From Pseudomaricurvus alkylphenolicus (GTDB lineage Bacteria > Pseudomonadota > Gammaproteobacteria > Pseudomonadales > Cellvibrionaceae), in NCBI RefSeq assembly GCF_011683955.1, contig NZ_JAAQPI010000011.1:62001-126000 (forward strand): a DNA stretch of 64,000 nt. Direction: 5' to 3'. A program made the position numbers and the translations under genes. Position 1 is the first letter of the stretch. Each line of letters starts with the position of its first letter. The notes beneath the pieces are model-generated. The model did no database searches, had not been told where the DNA came from, and was given only the letters and a program-made list of their open reading frames with translations. This document shows, in pieces, positions 23,746-33,600 of the stretch.

Positions 23746-25050
23746 CTACTTCACATAAAACGGTATATTGGCATGGGCAGCGTTGTTGTGGCCATCGTAG
23801 ATATACGCGAACAAACGGTAGGCGCCGGGTTGAGTCGGGGCCACCAATTTAACCTGTTGCTTTGATGGCGCTGAGATCAACCCGTTAATCACGGCCGGGA
23901 TTTCTTCGCGGTCACCGCCCTCTTGCGTGGCGGTGCTTTCATATCGGATTTCCCACTTGTACGTGAGCTTGTCGTTGTCAGGATCATCGACGTCGATCTT
24001 TGCAGTGTATTCCATGCCGCTGCGGAGCTTGACGTTTTCAGGAGCGGTTTTTTCATTGAGTTTGATGGGGCTGACCTTGGGAGCGCGATTGTCCGGCCAG
24101 CGATGGTTCCAGATGTAGTGCATCACATCCACGGCTTCGGTTTTTTCTCCACTGTCGAGAAACATGCCGTACCAGGTTGGGGTTTTTTCCTGTTTTTGGC
24201 CCCACAAGAACACATAGTTGCCGATGGCTTGATGGGCTTGAGGTTCGAGTATTGTTTCGTAACTCTTTTTGTAGTTTTCAGCCTTTTCGCTGCTGGTTTG
24301 CTCGATCGGCGCACCCCATTCCGTTTTACCGACTTCCCAATGGCCAATGGAGCCCCACTCTGTCACAAAATAGGGCTGGGAGAAGTTGGTTTTTTCAACT
24401 TCTTTCGGCAGATCATAGAGGCTGCCGTAGGATTGAAAACTAACGAAGTCTAAATTGGGGGCACGCTCACTAATGACCGCCAAGGCTTTGTGATCGAAGG
24501 CGGCCAAGGCGGTTGTTACCGGGTGATTGGGATCGATTTGTTTGATCATTGCGGCGACGTCATTGACGGCGTCGTAGACCTTGGGGTTTTTGAAACCGTA
24601 GTTAAGTTCATTGCCGATAATCCAGGTCAGCAGCGCCGGATGGTCTTTGTACTTCAGTACTCGCGCTTTGGTTTCCTCAAACTGGCGAGCGACGGCTTGC
24701 GGGTCGTCGTAGTCGAAACCGTGTCGCTCGCGGGCAAACTCCAGGCACAAGGAGACAGTAAGGCCGAGTTGGTGGGCTCGGTCCAGCAGTTGTTGTGCCG
24801 GTATGGGGCCGTCGTCCACCGCCCAGGTTCTAAACGAATTTCCGCCGTGCGCGGCCAGTTGCGTAAGGTCGCTGTGGTCAATACCGGCCCCTTTAATGTG
24901 GTAGGGCTTGCCGCCGCGCAGGAGTTGATAGGTGCCGTTTTTCTCAACAATTTTTACCTCAATGGCGTTTGATGATGCACTTGCCGATGCGCCCAAGGCG
25001 GCTATCAGAAGAGGTAATGACGAAATTCTAATGGCGGTTCTCCATGTCAT
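23746..25050 (-). CDS. secreted clan GH-A glycoside hydrolase with C-terminal Ig-like domain
   Basis: A protein of 434 residues from the ATG at 25050 (GGGAG nine bases upstream). A signal peptide (SLPLLIAALGASASA) is followed by a (beta/alpha)8 barrel with the acid/base glutamate E148 in WIIGNELN and the nucleophile E231 in VTEWGS. From about residue 330 comes a beta-rich module of PKD or Ig type (DVDDPDNDKLTYKWEIRY). The barrel resembles family 2 hydrolases and GH72-type transglycosylases. The substrate cannot be read from sequence; a beta-glucan is plausible. It is divergent from a large TonB receptor, forming a small polysaccharide-use locus. Confidence 0.78.
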   Translation of the reverse strand: MTWRTAIRISSLPLLIAALGASASASSNAIEVKIVEKNGTYQLLRGGKPYHIKGAGIDHSDLTQLAAHGGNSFRTWAVDDGPIPAQQLLDRAHQLGLTVSLCLEFARERHGFDYDDPQAVARQFEETKARVLKYKDHPALLTWIIGNELNYGFKNPKVYDAVNDVAAMIKQIDPNHPVTTALAAFDHKALAVISERAPNLDFVSFQSYGSLYDLPKEVEKTNFSQPYFVTEWGSIGHWEVGKTEWGAPIEQTSSEKAENYKKSYETILEPQAHQAIGNYVFLWGQKQEKTPTWYGMFLDSGEKTEAVDVMHYIWNHRWPDNRAPKVSPIKLNEKTAPENVKLRSGMEYTAKIDVDDPDNDKLTYKWEIRYESTATQEGGDREEIPAVINGLISAPSKQQVKLVAPTQPGAYRLFAYIYDGHNNAAHANIPFYVK

Positions 25051-25379
25051 CGGACGGTCTCCCGGAGTGGTATCAGGTTGTTCTTGGTGGTGGCCGCTTT
25101 GGACCAAATTCCGTTGCTTAATACTTTAAGAGCGCGGCCTTTCAACTCTGCAGGCCGTCAATGAATAGCATAAACACCAGGGCTCCAAATTGATATTGAG
25201 TTATTGCTCGGAACCGGGCGGTTGATCGCACGCCAGGCCCATCTGGCCGAATTTGGCATGACGAATAGAGGAGGGATCAATTACGGTGATATTCATGCCG
25301 ATGTGTGTTGGCGGTCTCTCGGCACTGAATCCAGTAGCAGCATTATCAATACAATAAGTCGTACTGTGGAGAACGAGTC
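25051..25379. promoter_or_regulatory. divergent region between the glycosidase and TonB receptor genes
   Basis: A 329-bp region with ribosome sites for both genes (GGGAG for the glycosidase; GGAGA eight bases before the TonB receptor ATG). No clear operator palindrome or complete promoter can be picked by eye. Confidence 0.4.
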
Positions 25380-28300
25380 ATGAGTAAAGGTCGTATAGAC
25401 AGAAATCGACTGGCAGTGGCGGTGGCTTCTGCCATTGGCATCCATTTGCTGAGTTTGTCGGCTTTGGCGCAAGAAAATCAAGCGGCAACGGAATCCGAAG
25501 ACGAAGAGCTGATGGAAGAAGTGGTTACCTATGGCATCAAGAACAGCTTGATGGATGCCATAGAGATGAAACGCAATTCCGTCGGGGTGATGGACGCGAT
25601 TTCGGCCGAGGATTTCGGTAAATTTCCGGACGGCAATCTTGCCGAGTCGCTGGCTCGCGCGCCAGGTATCGCCATAGATCGAAGCAATGTGGAAGGCCAA
25701 AAGATCGCTGTGCGTGGATTTGGTCCTGAGTTCAATCTGGTCACATTAAATGGTCGTCAGATGCCCACCACCAAAGGGCGATTCGGCGGCGGACGCTCGT
25801 TTAACTTTGGTGATATTGCCTCCCCCGGTGTTTCTGCCCTGGAGATTTTTAAGTCCGGTAACAGCACTCTGCCCTCCGGTGGTATCGGTTCCACGGTTAA
25901 CATGGTCACGACCAAACCCTTGAAGGTCGAAGGCACCAAACGCTTTATTGGTATCAGCCATGTGTCCGATACCACCAGCGAGGCAGACGATCACCCCGTA
26001 GAGGTGGATTTCCTGTTCGCGACCAATCAGGATCGATGGGGCTTTTCACTATCCGGTGTTTATCACGAACGCACCAATCGTGAAACAGGAACACGTGAGT
26101 CCAACTGGATAACACCTGAAGTACTCGCCGACAGCGAAGGCTATCTTCGCGTTGACTCATCCAATCCCGCCTATGAAAACAACAATCAACGCGCCGACGG
26201 CAATACCTTTTATCAGGAGCCCGTCGGTTACCTGATCAAGGACAACGACCGCACAAGGATTAATTTGCAGGGGACTTTGCAGTTTCAGGCCACTGAGACG
26301 ATTCAGACAACCCTGGACTACACTTATTCGTCTGTAGACTTTTCTTCCGAAGGTATGCTGTTTGGTTCCTGGCTCGGGGGCTGGGATACGGAAGCCGCGA
26401 CGATAAATGAGAATGGTACTTATACCGACGTTACTGTGGGTAATCGAGCCTACGATCATACGGCGATCTGGTCTCAATTGGACACTGAAAACAGGTCGGT
26501 TGGATTCAATGTGTTGTGGGACGTGACTGACAGCCTTGTCCTTGAGTTTGACTACCATCACTCCACGGCGGAGCTGAGCGGCAATATTTTTGATAATGAA
26601 GCGGGGTTCACCACTGATATCAAGACGAACATACATGCTTTCAACGGAGGCTCTTCCGGTATATCCACATTTGCGTACGATGAGCAGTTCGAATCCTCGA
26701 ATATGATGGGCACGTCTTTGTTCTTGCGAGAAGGGGATCAAGAGAACGAAATCGATCAGTTCCAAATCAAGGGAACCTGGACCAATTCCGGTGATAGCAT
26801 CATATCCTCTGTCAATTTTGGCATTTCGACCATGGACAACTCCTACACCAATCAGGAAATGGAATCGTCTTTCAGTTCGCTTTCGCCTTCCGTTGATGAC
26901 TATCAGGATGCCATGTTCCGGCGTACGCGCCTGGGCGGCGATTTCATGAACTCATTCAATCCGGACTTGGGCACCGACTACTATTTTCATATTGATCCCG
27001 CGGCGGCCATGGCTGCCTTCGCCCAGGCCAATCCGGGGGTTGTCGACGCACAGGACGGCAATATCTGTTGCACGGCAGGCAGCCTGGACACCAATGAGCG
27101 GGTTAATGAAAAATTGGATTCGGCCTTTCTCCAGATAAATATCGATACCGAAGTCTGGAATATGCCGCTGCGTATCAATGCCGGATTGCGTTACGAGAAA
27201 AGTGAAACGGAATCCATCAGCTATTACCCGGCACCCGATACCATTCGCTGGGACATGATTGCCGGTTTGATCGGTGTTGGCGGAGAGTCGGTTGATACAC
27301 CCAGACACGGTGACAGCAGCGACATCCTGCCTAACATCGCTGTGGCATTGAACCTGACGGAAAACCAGGTATTGCGCGCGTCCTGGGGCAAATCCATGGC
27401 TCGCCCCAGCTTGGGGGATCTGAGTGCTCAATTGGATATCGGCTCCAAGGACTTTTTTAACCTGACTGCCGACGGTGGCAATTCCGATCTTGACCCCTTG
27501 ATGTCAACCAATTTTGATATCGCCTATGAGAACTACTACGCCGAGGGTTCTTACTTCGGCGTCAATTACTTCCGCAAGAAGATCTCAGGCTTTATCGGTT
27601 CGAGGACCAGTAACGATCAACCTATTGATGGCCTGACTGATCCGTTCCGCTCCGCCATTGGTCAGCAGGCGCTGGCTTGTGTACAGGAGTGGGTGGATGC
27701 CGGTCGCCCGGATACGCTGTTCCCGGGTGACGAGGGTGCCACCGGCCACTGTGTCTCTCAGCAGGCGCTGTGGGCACAACCCTGGATGAACGATCAGCAG
27801 CATATGGGTTGGGTGGCACTGGCCGCGAGTAGGGGCACTGACCTGTCCGAGGGGTTCCCTTGGGGTGTGTGTGAGTCAGATGGCTGGTGGCGTTGTGAGC
27901 CGGGCTATATCGATGGCACCGCTCAAGATCCCGCTGCTCTGTTTGATATCACCCAGCCCTACAATATGAACTCCGGCGTGGTGGATGGCATTGAGGTTAA
28001 CTGGCAGCATTTGTTTGCGGGTACACCTTACGGCGTCCAGTTTAATTTCACCATTGTTAATGGTGGTGATGTGGAGCCAGACAGGAATGTGATCGGTGAG
28101 CAATTCCTGCTGCCTGGCCTTGGGGACTCTGGTAACTTCTCCGTCTTCTACGAAGACGAGCGCCACACGCTGCGGCTGGCGTTGAATTACCGTGGTGAAA
28201 CCGCGCAGGGGTTTGCCAACTATCACCAGCCCGTCTATGTCGATGAGCGTAAACAGTACGATATTTCCTATCAGTTCCGTTACTCCGACAAGGTGTCCTT

Positions 28301-28424
28301 CTTTATCGATGCGATGAATGTTACCGATGAAGAAACGCGGTTGTTTGTGCGAAATTCAGAAATGTTGTTCCTGTCTCAGGATCACGGCCCCGTTTACAAA
28401 CTTGGACTGCGTGCCAATTTCTAA
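25380..28424 (+). CDS. TonB-dependent outer-membrane receptor, carbohydrate type
   Basis: A protein of 1014 residues. A signal peptide (AVAVASAIGIHLLSLSALA) is followed by a TonB box (EEVVTYGIK), a plug domain (DAISAEDFGKFPDGNLAE, VRGFGPEFNLVTLNGR) and a 22-strand barrel ending with LGLRANF. The phrase NLAESLARAPGIAIDR is typical of the large receptors of the Caulobacter group that import oligosaccharides. Its divergent partner is the secreted glycosidase, so enzyme and uptake act on the same glycan. It sits inside the nitrate cluster, where it has no obvious business. Confidence 0.87.
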   Translation: MSKGRIDRNRLAVAVASAIGIHLLSLSALAQENQAATESEDEELMEEVVTYGIKNSLMDAIEMKRNSVGVMDAISAEDFGKFPDGNLAESLARAPGIAIDRSNVEGQKIAVRGFGPEFNLVTLNGRQMPTTKGRFGGGRSFNFGDIASPGVSALEIFKSGNSTLPSGGIGSTVNMVTTKPLKVEGTKRFIGISHVSDTTSEADDHPVEVDFLFATNQDRWGFSLSGVYHERTNRETGTRESNWITPEVLADSEGYLRVDSSNPAYENNNQRADGNTFYQEPVGYLIKDNDRTRINLQGTLQFQATETIQTTLDYTYSSVDFSSEGMLFGSWLGGWDTEAATINENGTYTDVTVGNRAYDHTAIWSQLDTENRSVGFNVLWDVTDSLVLEFDYHHSTAELSGNIFDNEAGFTTDIKTNIHAFNGGSSGISTFAYDEQFESSNMMGTSLFLREGDQENEIDQFQIKGTWTNSGDSIISSVNFGISTMDNSYTNQEMESSFSSLSPSVDDYQDAMFRRTRLGGDFMNSFNPDLGTDYYFHIDPAAAMAAFAQANPGVVDAQDGNICCTAGSLDTNERVNEKLDSAFLQINIDTEVWNMPLRINAGLRYEKSETESISYYPAPDTIRWDMIAGLIGVGGESVDTPRHGDSSDILPNIAVALNLTENQVLRASWGKSMARPSLGDLSAQLDIGSKDFFNLTADGGNSDLDPLMSTNFDIAYENYYAEGSYFGVNYFRKKISGFIGSRTSNDQPIDGLTDPFRSAIGQQALACVQEWVDAGRPDTLFPGDEGATGHCVSQQALWAQPWMNDQQHMGWVALAASRGTDLSEGFPWGVCESDGWWRCEPGYIDGTAQDPAALFDITQPYNMNSGVVDGIEVNWQHLFAGTPYGVQFNFTIVNGGDVEPDRNVIGEQFLLPGLGDSGNFSVFYEDERHTLRLALNYRGETAQGFANYHQPVYVDERKQYDISYQFRYSDKVSFFIDAMNVTDEETRLFVRNSEMLFLSQDHGPVYKLGLRANF

Positions 28425-28450
28425 GGGCTGTCCAATCCATTCGATGAAAT

Positions 28451-28473
28451 TGCAGAGTGTTATGCACTCTGCA
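28451..28473. terminator. bidirectional hairpin between TonB receptor and narX
   Basis: TGCAGAGTG (28451-28459) and CACTCTGCA (28465-28473) form a 9-bp stem with a 5-nt loop that includes the narX stop codon, followed by AAAAA on the right (a T run for leftward reading is less clear). It should stop transcription from at least one direction. Confidence 0.6.
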
Positions 28474-30289
28474 AAAACATCGGCTGAAAGCTAAAGCTCA
28501 CCCGCGTGCCACGGCTGGCACGGGGCGCAATTTTTACCTCTCCCCCCAATTGTCGGCTGCGTTCGTTCATAATCGCCAAACCGTAGTGGTTGAGTTTCTC
28601 CGGCGACTCCGGAATACCGATGCCATCATCCTCAATGGTTAACTCCACAGATTTGTCCGCAAGCTGTTGCAAGGTAATGGATACCTGCGAGCCCTGGGAG
28701 TGATTCACCGCATTCTGTGTAGCTTCGCGTACGATCTGCAGTAAATGAATCTCTTCGTTGGGATTGAGTGGCAGGTTGGAAAGTTGGTAATGCAGATCCA
28801 CCCGCATGTCCGTGCGTTGGCTGAGCTGTTCTACCGTACTCTCCAATGCTGTGCGAAGCCCACCGGTGTCCATCTTCAGGCGGAAGGTGGTCAGTAGCTC
28901 CCGCAGTTGGCGGTAGGCCGAGGAGAGACCTTCGCGCAATTCGTCGATGATGGGCTGTTGCAGGTCATAGCGTTCCTTGTCCTTGGATTTCTGCAGGCGG
29001 GTAACCTGGATCTTCAGGTAGGACAGTGATTGCGCTAACGAGTCGTGCAGCTCACGGGCGATCACAGTGCGTTCACTCAGCATGGCCAGGCGATGTTCCT
29101 GGTCTTTCTGCGCCTCGAGTGACAAGGCCAGTGCAAACTGGTCTGCCACCGAACTCAGTAATTGTTCCTGCCAGGGCTCAAGCGGCTCCATGTTCTCTGA
29201 GCGGACATTGATGACACCATAGTGGGTTTCGTCCCGCACGATGGGAAATTTTTCGTTGAGACTGACGGTGTTGATCAGGGCAAAGGGGGCATTGCCGTGG
29301 CAGTTTTCGCAGGAGCGGTTGGAGCAGTCGGTGGTGGCGTTATCACGGGGAGCGATCTGCAAATAGGGACGATCGCCTTGAGCGGTAAACAGACACAGCT
29401 CCATTCGGAACTTGCCGCTGATCGAGCGGGATAATTCGTCCAGCAGAGCATGAAAATCCAGTGGATTATTATGGCTGTCAAGAATTTTTCGGGCGGTGTT
29501 AAACAAGAACTCCAGAGTCAGGTTGTTGCGCCTGAGTTCCTGGGTGCGTTGCCGGACTCGTTCGTCCATCTCATCATACATACGCGAGATGGATTGGCTC
29601 ATCTGGTTGATCACGGCCCCCAGCAGGGCCAATTCATCGCGCCCGTCCACCTCAACCTGATGCCCGAACTCCCCCTTGCCTATGCGATGGGAGGCGTAAG
29701 TCAGCTGCAACAGCGGTTTTTCCACGCGGTTTTTGATCAGGTAAAAAATAATGCTGCCCACACCTACGGTAATAAACAGGGCAAACAGTTGAAATGCACG
29801 CAGGTTACGGATTTTGTTCTCCGCGTCTTTTTGAAACTGGTTAACCAGTCGGTCGGTCAGATCCACCTGGGTTTCCAGCGCCTCGGTGGGGAGAGGAGTG
29901 GGGTTTTCGGGATCAGCAGCTAATGCCAGCAGCTGGGGGCGCAGCAGCTCGAGCCAATGGCGGTGGGCTTGATCAAAGTGCTCGTTCAGAGCTTGGGAAT
30001 TGTCTTCCAGCCGCTGCTTGGCAAACAGAGTGTGGTTCCAGGTGTCGTCCAATGCCTCTATATATTGGCTGGCCTGCTCGTGTTGATTCTGGCTCAGCGC
30101 CAGACCGATATGGTAGGTCTGCATGCGCATGGAGCCGGACAGGTTGATAGCCTGGGCATCCTTGTCGGCCAGCTCCGTCACCCAGAAGGAAATAAAGATC
30201 GTCAGCAGCCCCACGCCAATAATCGAGGCCAGCGAGCTGGTGATGTAGTTCATCACTGAGAAGGAATAGCGCTGCTTGATCTGTTCCAT
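28460..30289 (-). CDS. narX: nitrate/nitrite sensor histidine kinase
   Basis: A protein of 609 residues. Helix 1 (about 14-38), a periplasmic sensor with the P-box-like INLSGSMRMQTYHIGL (49-64) that binds nitrate, helix 2 (166-186), HAMP, a central module with cysteines C322, C327 and C330 (DCSNRSCENC), then the HisKA_3 box ARELHDSLAQSLSYLK with phospho-H415 and a HATPase domain (REATQNAVNHSQ, DDGIGIP). GGAGG lies nine bases before the ATG at 30289. It should phosphorylate NarL encoded at 17895-18563. Divergent from narG across a shared control region. Its C-terminal part is duplicated as a remnant at 22916-23075. Confidence 0.93.
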   Translation of the reverse strand: MEQIKQRYSFSVMNYITSSLASIIGVGLLTIFISFWVTELADKDAQAINLSGSMRMQTYHIGLALSQNQHEQASQYIEALDDTWNHTLFAKQRLEDNSQALNEHFDQAHRHWLELLRPQLLALAADPENPTPLPTEALETQVDLTDRLVNQFQKDAENKIRNLRAFQLFALFITVGVGSIIFYLIKNRVEKPLLQLTYASHRIGKGEFGHQVEVDGRDELALLGAVINQMSQSISRMYDEMDERVRQRTQELRRNNLTLEFLFNTARKILDSHNNPLDFHALLDELSRSISGKFRMELCLFTAQGDRPYLQIAPRDNATTDCSNRSCENCHGNAPFALINTVSLNEKFPIVRDETHYGVINVRSENMEPLEPWQEQLLSSVADQFALALSLEAQKDQEHRLAMLSERTVIARELHDSLAQSLSYLKIQVTRLQKSKDKERYDLQQPIIDELREGLSSAYRQLRELLTTFRLKMDTGGLRTALESTVEQLSQRTDMRVDLHYQLSNLPLNPNEEIHLLQIVREATQNAVNHSQGSQVSITLQQLADKSVELTIEDDGIGIPESPEKLNHYGLAIMNERSRQLGGEVKIAPRASRGTRVSFSFQPMFLQSA

Positions 30290-30393
30290 AAGGGTCTACC
30301 TCCAATAACTGTGGGTTGCCGGTGGAGGCCGGTATTGAACCACTGGATTTCAGAATTTCTTTATATAACAGCAAGTTAGGAAAAACTACGGAG

Positions 30394-30409
30394 TACCCAC
30401 AATGGGGTA
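30394..30409. promoter_or_regulatory. NarL 7-2-7 site upstream of narG
   Basis: TACCCAC-AA-TGGGGTA is an inverted pair of NarL heptamers. Its centre is 52 bp upstream of the FNR box centre, near -93 from the predicted narG start. Confidence 0.65.
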
Positions 30410-30446
30410 GACGGTCTATTAAACGCCATTTACCCCCCTGAGCGAA

Positions 30447-30487
30447 TTGACCTGCGTCAAGTCCGCGGAAACTCAGGCTTCTATATT
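30447..30487 (+). promoter_or_regulatory. FNR/Anr box and -10 of narGHJI
   Basis: TTGACCTGCGTCAA (30447-30460) matches the FNR consensus perfectly. TATATT (30482-30487) lies 31 bp centre to centre, so the box is at -41.5 relative to a start near 30495. The narG ATG follows about 113 nt downstream. Confidence 0.75.
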
Positions 30488-30607
30488 GGCTGCAGAGTTT
30501 ACGAAATTGGTCCACACAACGGCATCGCCTTACCGGCAGGCCGTTCTCCGACCGTGATTACAGGCCATAAAACACCGCAGTGAGACTGCAAAGGTGAGGA
30601 TACGAAA

Positions 30608-33600
30608 ATGAGTCAATTCTTGGATAAGTTGCGTTTTTTCAATGTGAAAAAACAAGACTTTGCCGGAGGCCACGGGGTCACCACTGACGAAGACCGTAGC
30701 TGGGAAGAGGGTTACCGCCGCCGTTGGCAACACGACAAAGTTGTGCGTTCGACCCATGGCGTCAACTGTACCGGCTCCTGTAGCTGGAAGATCTACGTCA
30801 AAGACGGCCTGGTGACTTGGGAGACCCAGCAGACCGATTACCCCCGAACCCGCCCGGACCTGCCCAACCATGAGCCGCGCGGCTGCCCGCGAGGTGCCAG
30901 CTACTCCTGGTATATCTACAGTGCCAACCGACTCAAGTACCCGAAGGTTCGCAAATCCCTGCTGAAGCTTTGGCGTGAGGCCCGCGCCCAGCACGCTGAT
31001 CCCGTGGACGCCTGGGGCTCGATTGTTTCCGATCCGGTCAAGGCCAAGTCCTACAAGTCCAGTCGTGGCCTTGGCGGCATGGTGCGTTCGGACTGGAGTG
31101 AGGTCAACGAACTGATCGCCGCCTCGAATATTTACACCGCCAAAACTTACGGCCCCGACCGCGTTACCGGTTTCTCGCCGATTCCGGCCATGTCCATGGT
31201 GTCCTACGCCGCTGGTGCTCGTTACCTGTCTCTGATCGGCGGTAACTGCCTGAGCTTTTACGACTGGTATTGTGACTTGCCACCGGCTTCACCTCAGATC
31301 TGGGGTGAGCAAACCGACGTGCCCGAATCCGCAGACTGGTACAACTCCGGTTATATCATTGCCTGGGGCTCAAACGTTCCCCAGACTCGTACGCCGGATG
31401 CCCACTTCTTTACCGAAGTCCGTTACAAGGGCACCAAAACCGTGGCCATCACTCCGGATTATTCCGAAGTGGCCAAACTCACCGATGAATGGGTAGCGGC
31501 GAAGCAGGGTACCGACTCTGCGGTGGCCATGGCCATGGGGCACGTGATTCTGAAAGAATTCCACGTGGACAAGCCCAGTGAGTACTTCAACAACTATGTC
31601 CGCACCAAAACCGATTTCCCGTATCTGGTTAAACTGGATCAGAGCAAAGAGGGGCTGGTTCAAGGGCGCTTCCTGCGCGCCTCGGATCTGGCGAACAATC
31701 TGGGCCAGGAAAACAACCCAGAGTGGAAAACCATCGCTCTGGACAGTGCCACCAATAGCCTGATTTCTCCCAATGGCTCTATCGGCTATCGCTGGGGAGA
31801 AAGCTCCGACCAGCGTGGCAAGTGGAATATCGAGCAGCGAGACGGCGGCAATGGAGAAGAGGTACAACTGCAATTGTCGCTTAAGGGCTGCAGTGACGAT
31901 GTTGCTGAGGTGTTGTTCCCGTATTTTGGCGGCCAGAAACACGAATACGATTACTTCAATCACACTGAACATGATCAGTTGCAGGCGCGTAAGGTACCGG
32001 TCAAAAAGATCACCCTTGCCGATGGCAGCGAGGCGTTGGTTGCCACTGTATTTGATCTGACTCTCGCCAACTATGGTGTCGACAACGGCCTGGATTGTGC
32101 CAGCTGCGCTACCAGTTTTGACGATGATGCGCCTTACACCCCAGCCTGGCAGGAAAAAATCACAGGGGTGCCAAGGGATCAGATCATCAAAATCGCCCGT
32201 GAATTTGCCACCAATGCGGACAAAACTCACGGTCGCAGCATGATCATTATCGGCGCGGCCATGAACCACTGGTACAACATGGATATGAACTACCGGGGCG
32301 TCATCAATATGCTGATGATGTGCGGTTGTGTGGGCCAGTCCGGCGGCGGTTGGGCGCACTATGTGGGGCAGGAGAAACTGCGTCCTCAGTGTGGCTGGCT
32401 GCCTCTGGCCTTTGGTCTCGATTGGCAGCGTCCGCCACGGCAGATGAACGGTACCTCCTTCTTTTACAACCACGCCGACCAATGGCGCTACGAAAAGCTG
32501 GAGATGGAAGAGGTGGTGTCTCCGCTGGCGGACAAGTCCAAGTGGTCCGGCTCCATCATCGATTACAACACCCGCGCGGAACGTATGGGCTGGCTGCCCT
32601 CAGCACCTCAGTTGGGCACCAATCCACTGAAACTGTGCAAGTCCGCCGAAAAGATGGAGATGGATCCGAAAGATTACGCCGTCAAGCTGCTGAAAAACGG
32701 TGACCTGAAATTTGCTTGTGAAGATCCGGATGATCCCCAAAACTTTCCGCGCAATCTGTTTATTTGGCGCTCGAACCTTCTGGGGTCGTCCGGTAAGGGG
32801 CACGAGTATATGCTCCGCCACCTGCTCGGTACCAAGCACGGTTTGCAGGGCAAGGATCTGGGTGAAAGCGGCAGCAAGAAACCCGAAGACGTAACCTGGC
32901 ACGACGACGCGCCTGAGGGCAAAATTGATCTGGTCGTGACCCTGGACTTCCGCATGTCGTCCACCTGTATCTATTCAGACATCGTCTTGCCGACCGCTAC
33001 CTGGTACGAAAAAGACGATATGAATACCTCAGACATGCATCCCTTTATTCATCCCCTGTCCAAGGCGGTGGATCCCGTGTGGGAATCCCGCAGCGACTGG
33101 GAAATTTTTAAAGGCATCGCCAAGCGCTTCTCGGAGTTGGTGCCTGGCCATCTGGGTGTGGAAAAAGACCTGGTGACCCTGCCATTGCTACACGATACCC
33201 CCGCAGAGTTGGCGCAGCCAGATGGCGTTAAAGCCTGGTGGAAGGGCGAGTGCGAACTGATTCCCGGCAAGACCGCTCCCAACATGGTGGTGGTAGAGCG
33301 GGACTATCCCAACACCTATAACCGCTTTACCTCACTGGGCCCATTGATGGAAAAACTGGGTAACGGCGGCAAGGGCATTAACTGGAATACTGAGGAGGAA
33401 GTCGACTTCCTCGGCAAACTGAATTATCGCCACCATGAGGAAGGGCCCCACAAAGGTCGGCCCAAAATTGAGTCTGCTATAGACGCCGCGGAAGTGATTC
33501 TGTCCCTGGCACCGGAAACCAATGGGCACGTGGCCGTGAAAGCCTGGGAGGCGCTGAGCAAAGTCACCGGTCGCGATCACACTCATTTGGCCAAGCCGAA

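Larger units (their letters stand above)
30290..30607. promoter_or_regulatory. divergent narX / narG control region
   Basis: A 318-bp region with a NarL 7-2-7 site (30394-30409), a TACCCCC heptamer at 30431-30437, a perfect FNR box (30447-30460) and TATATT as -10 (30482-30487) for narG. No gene is present. Confidence 0.75.
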
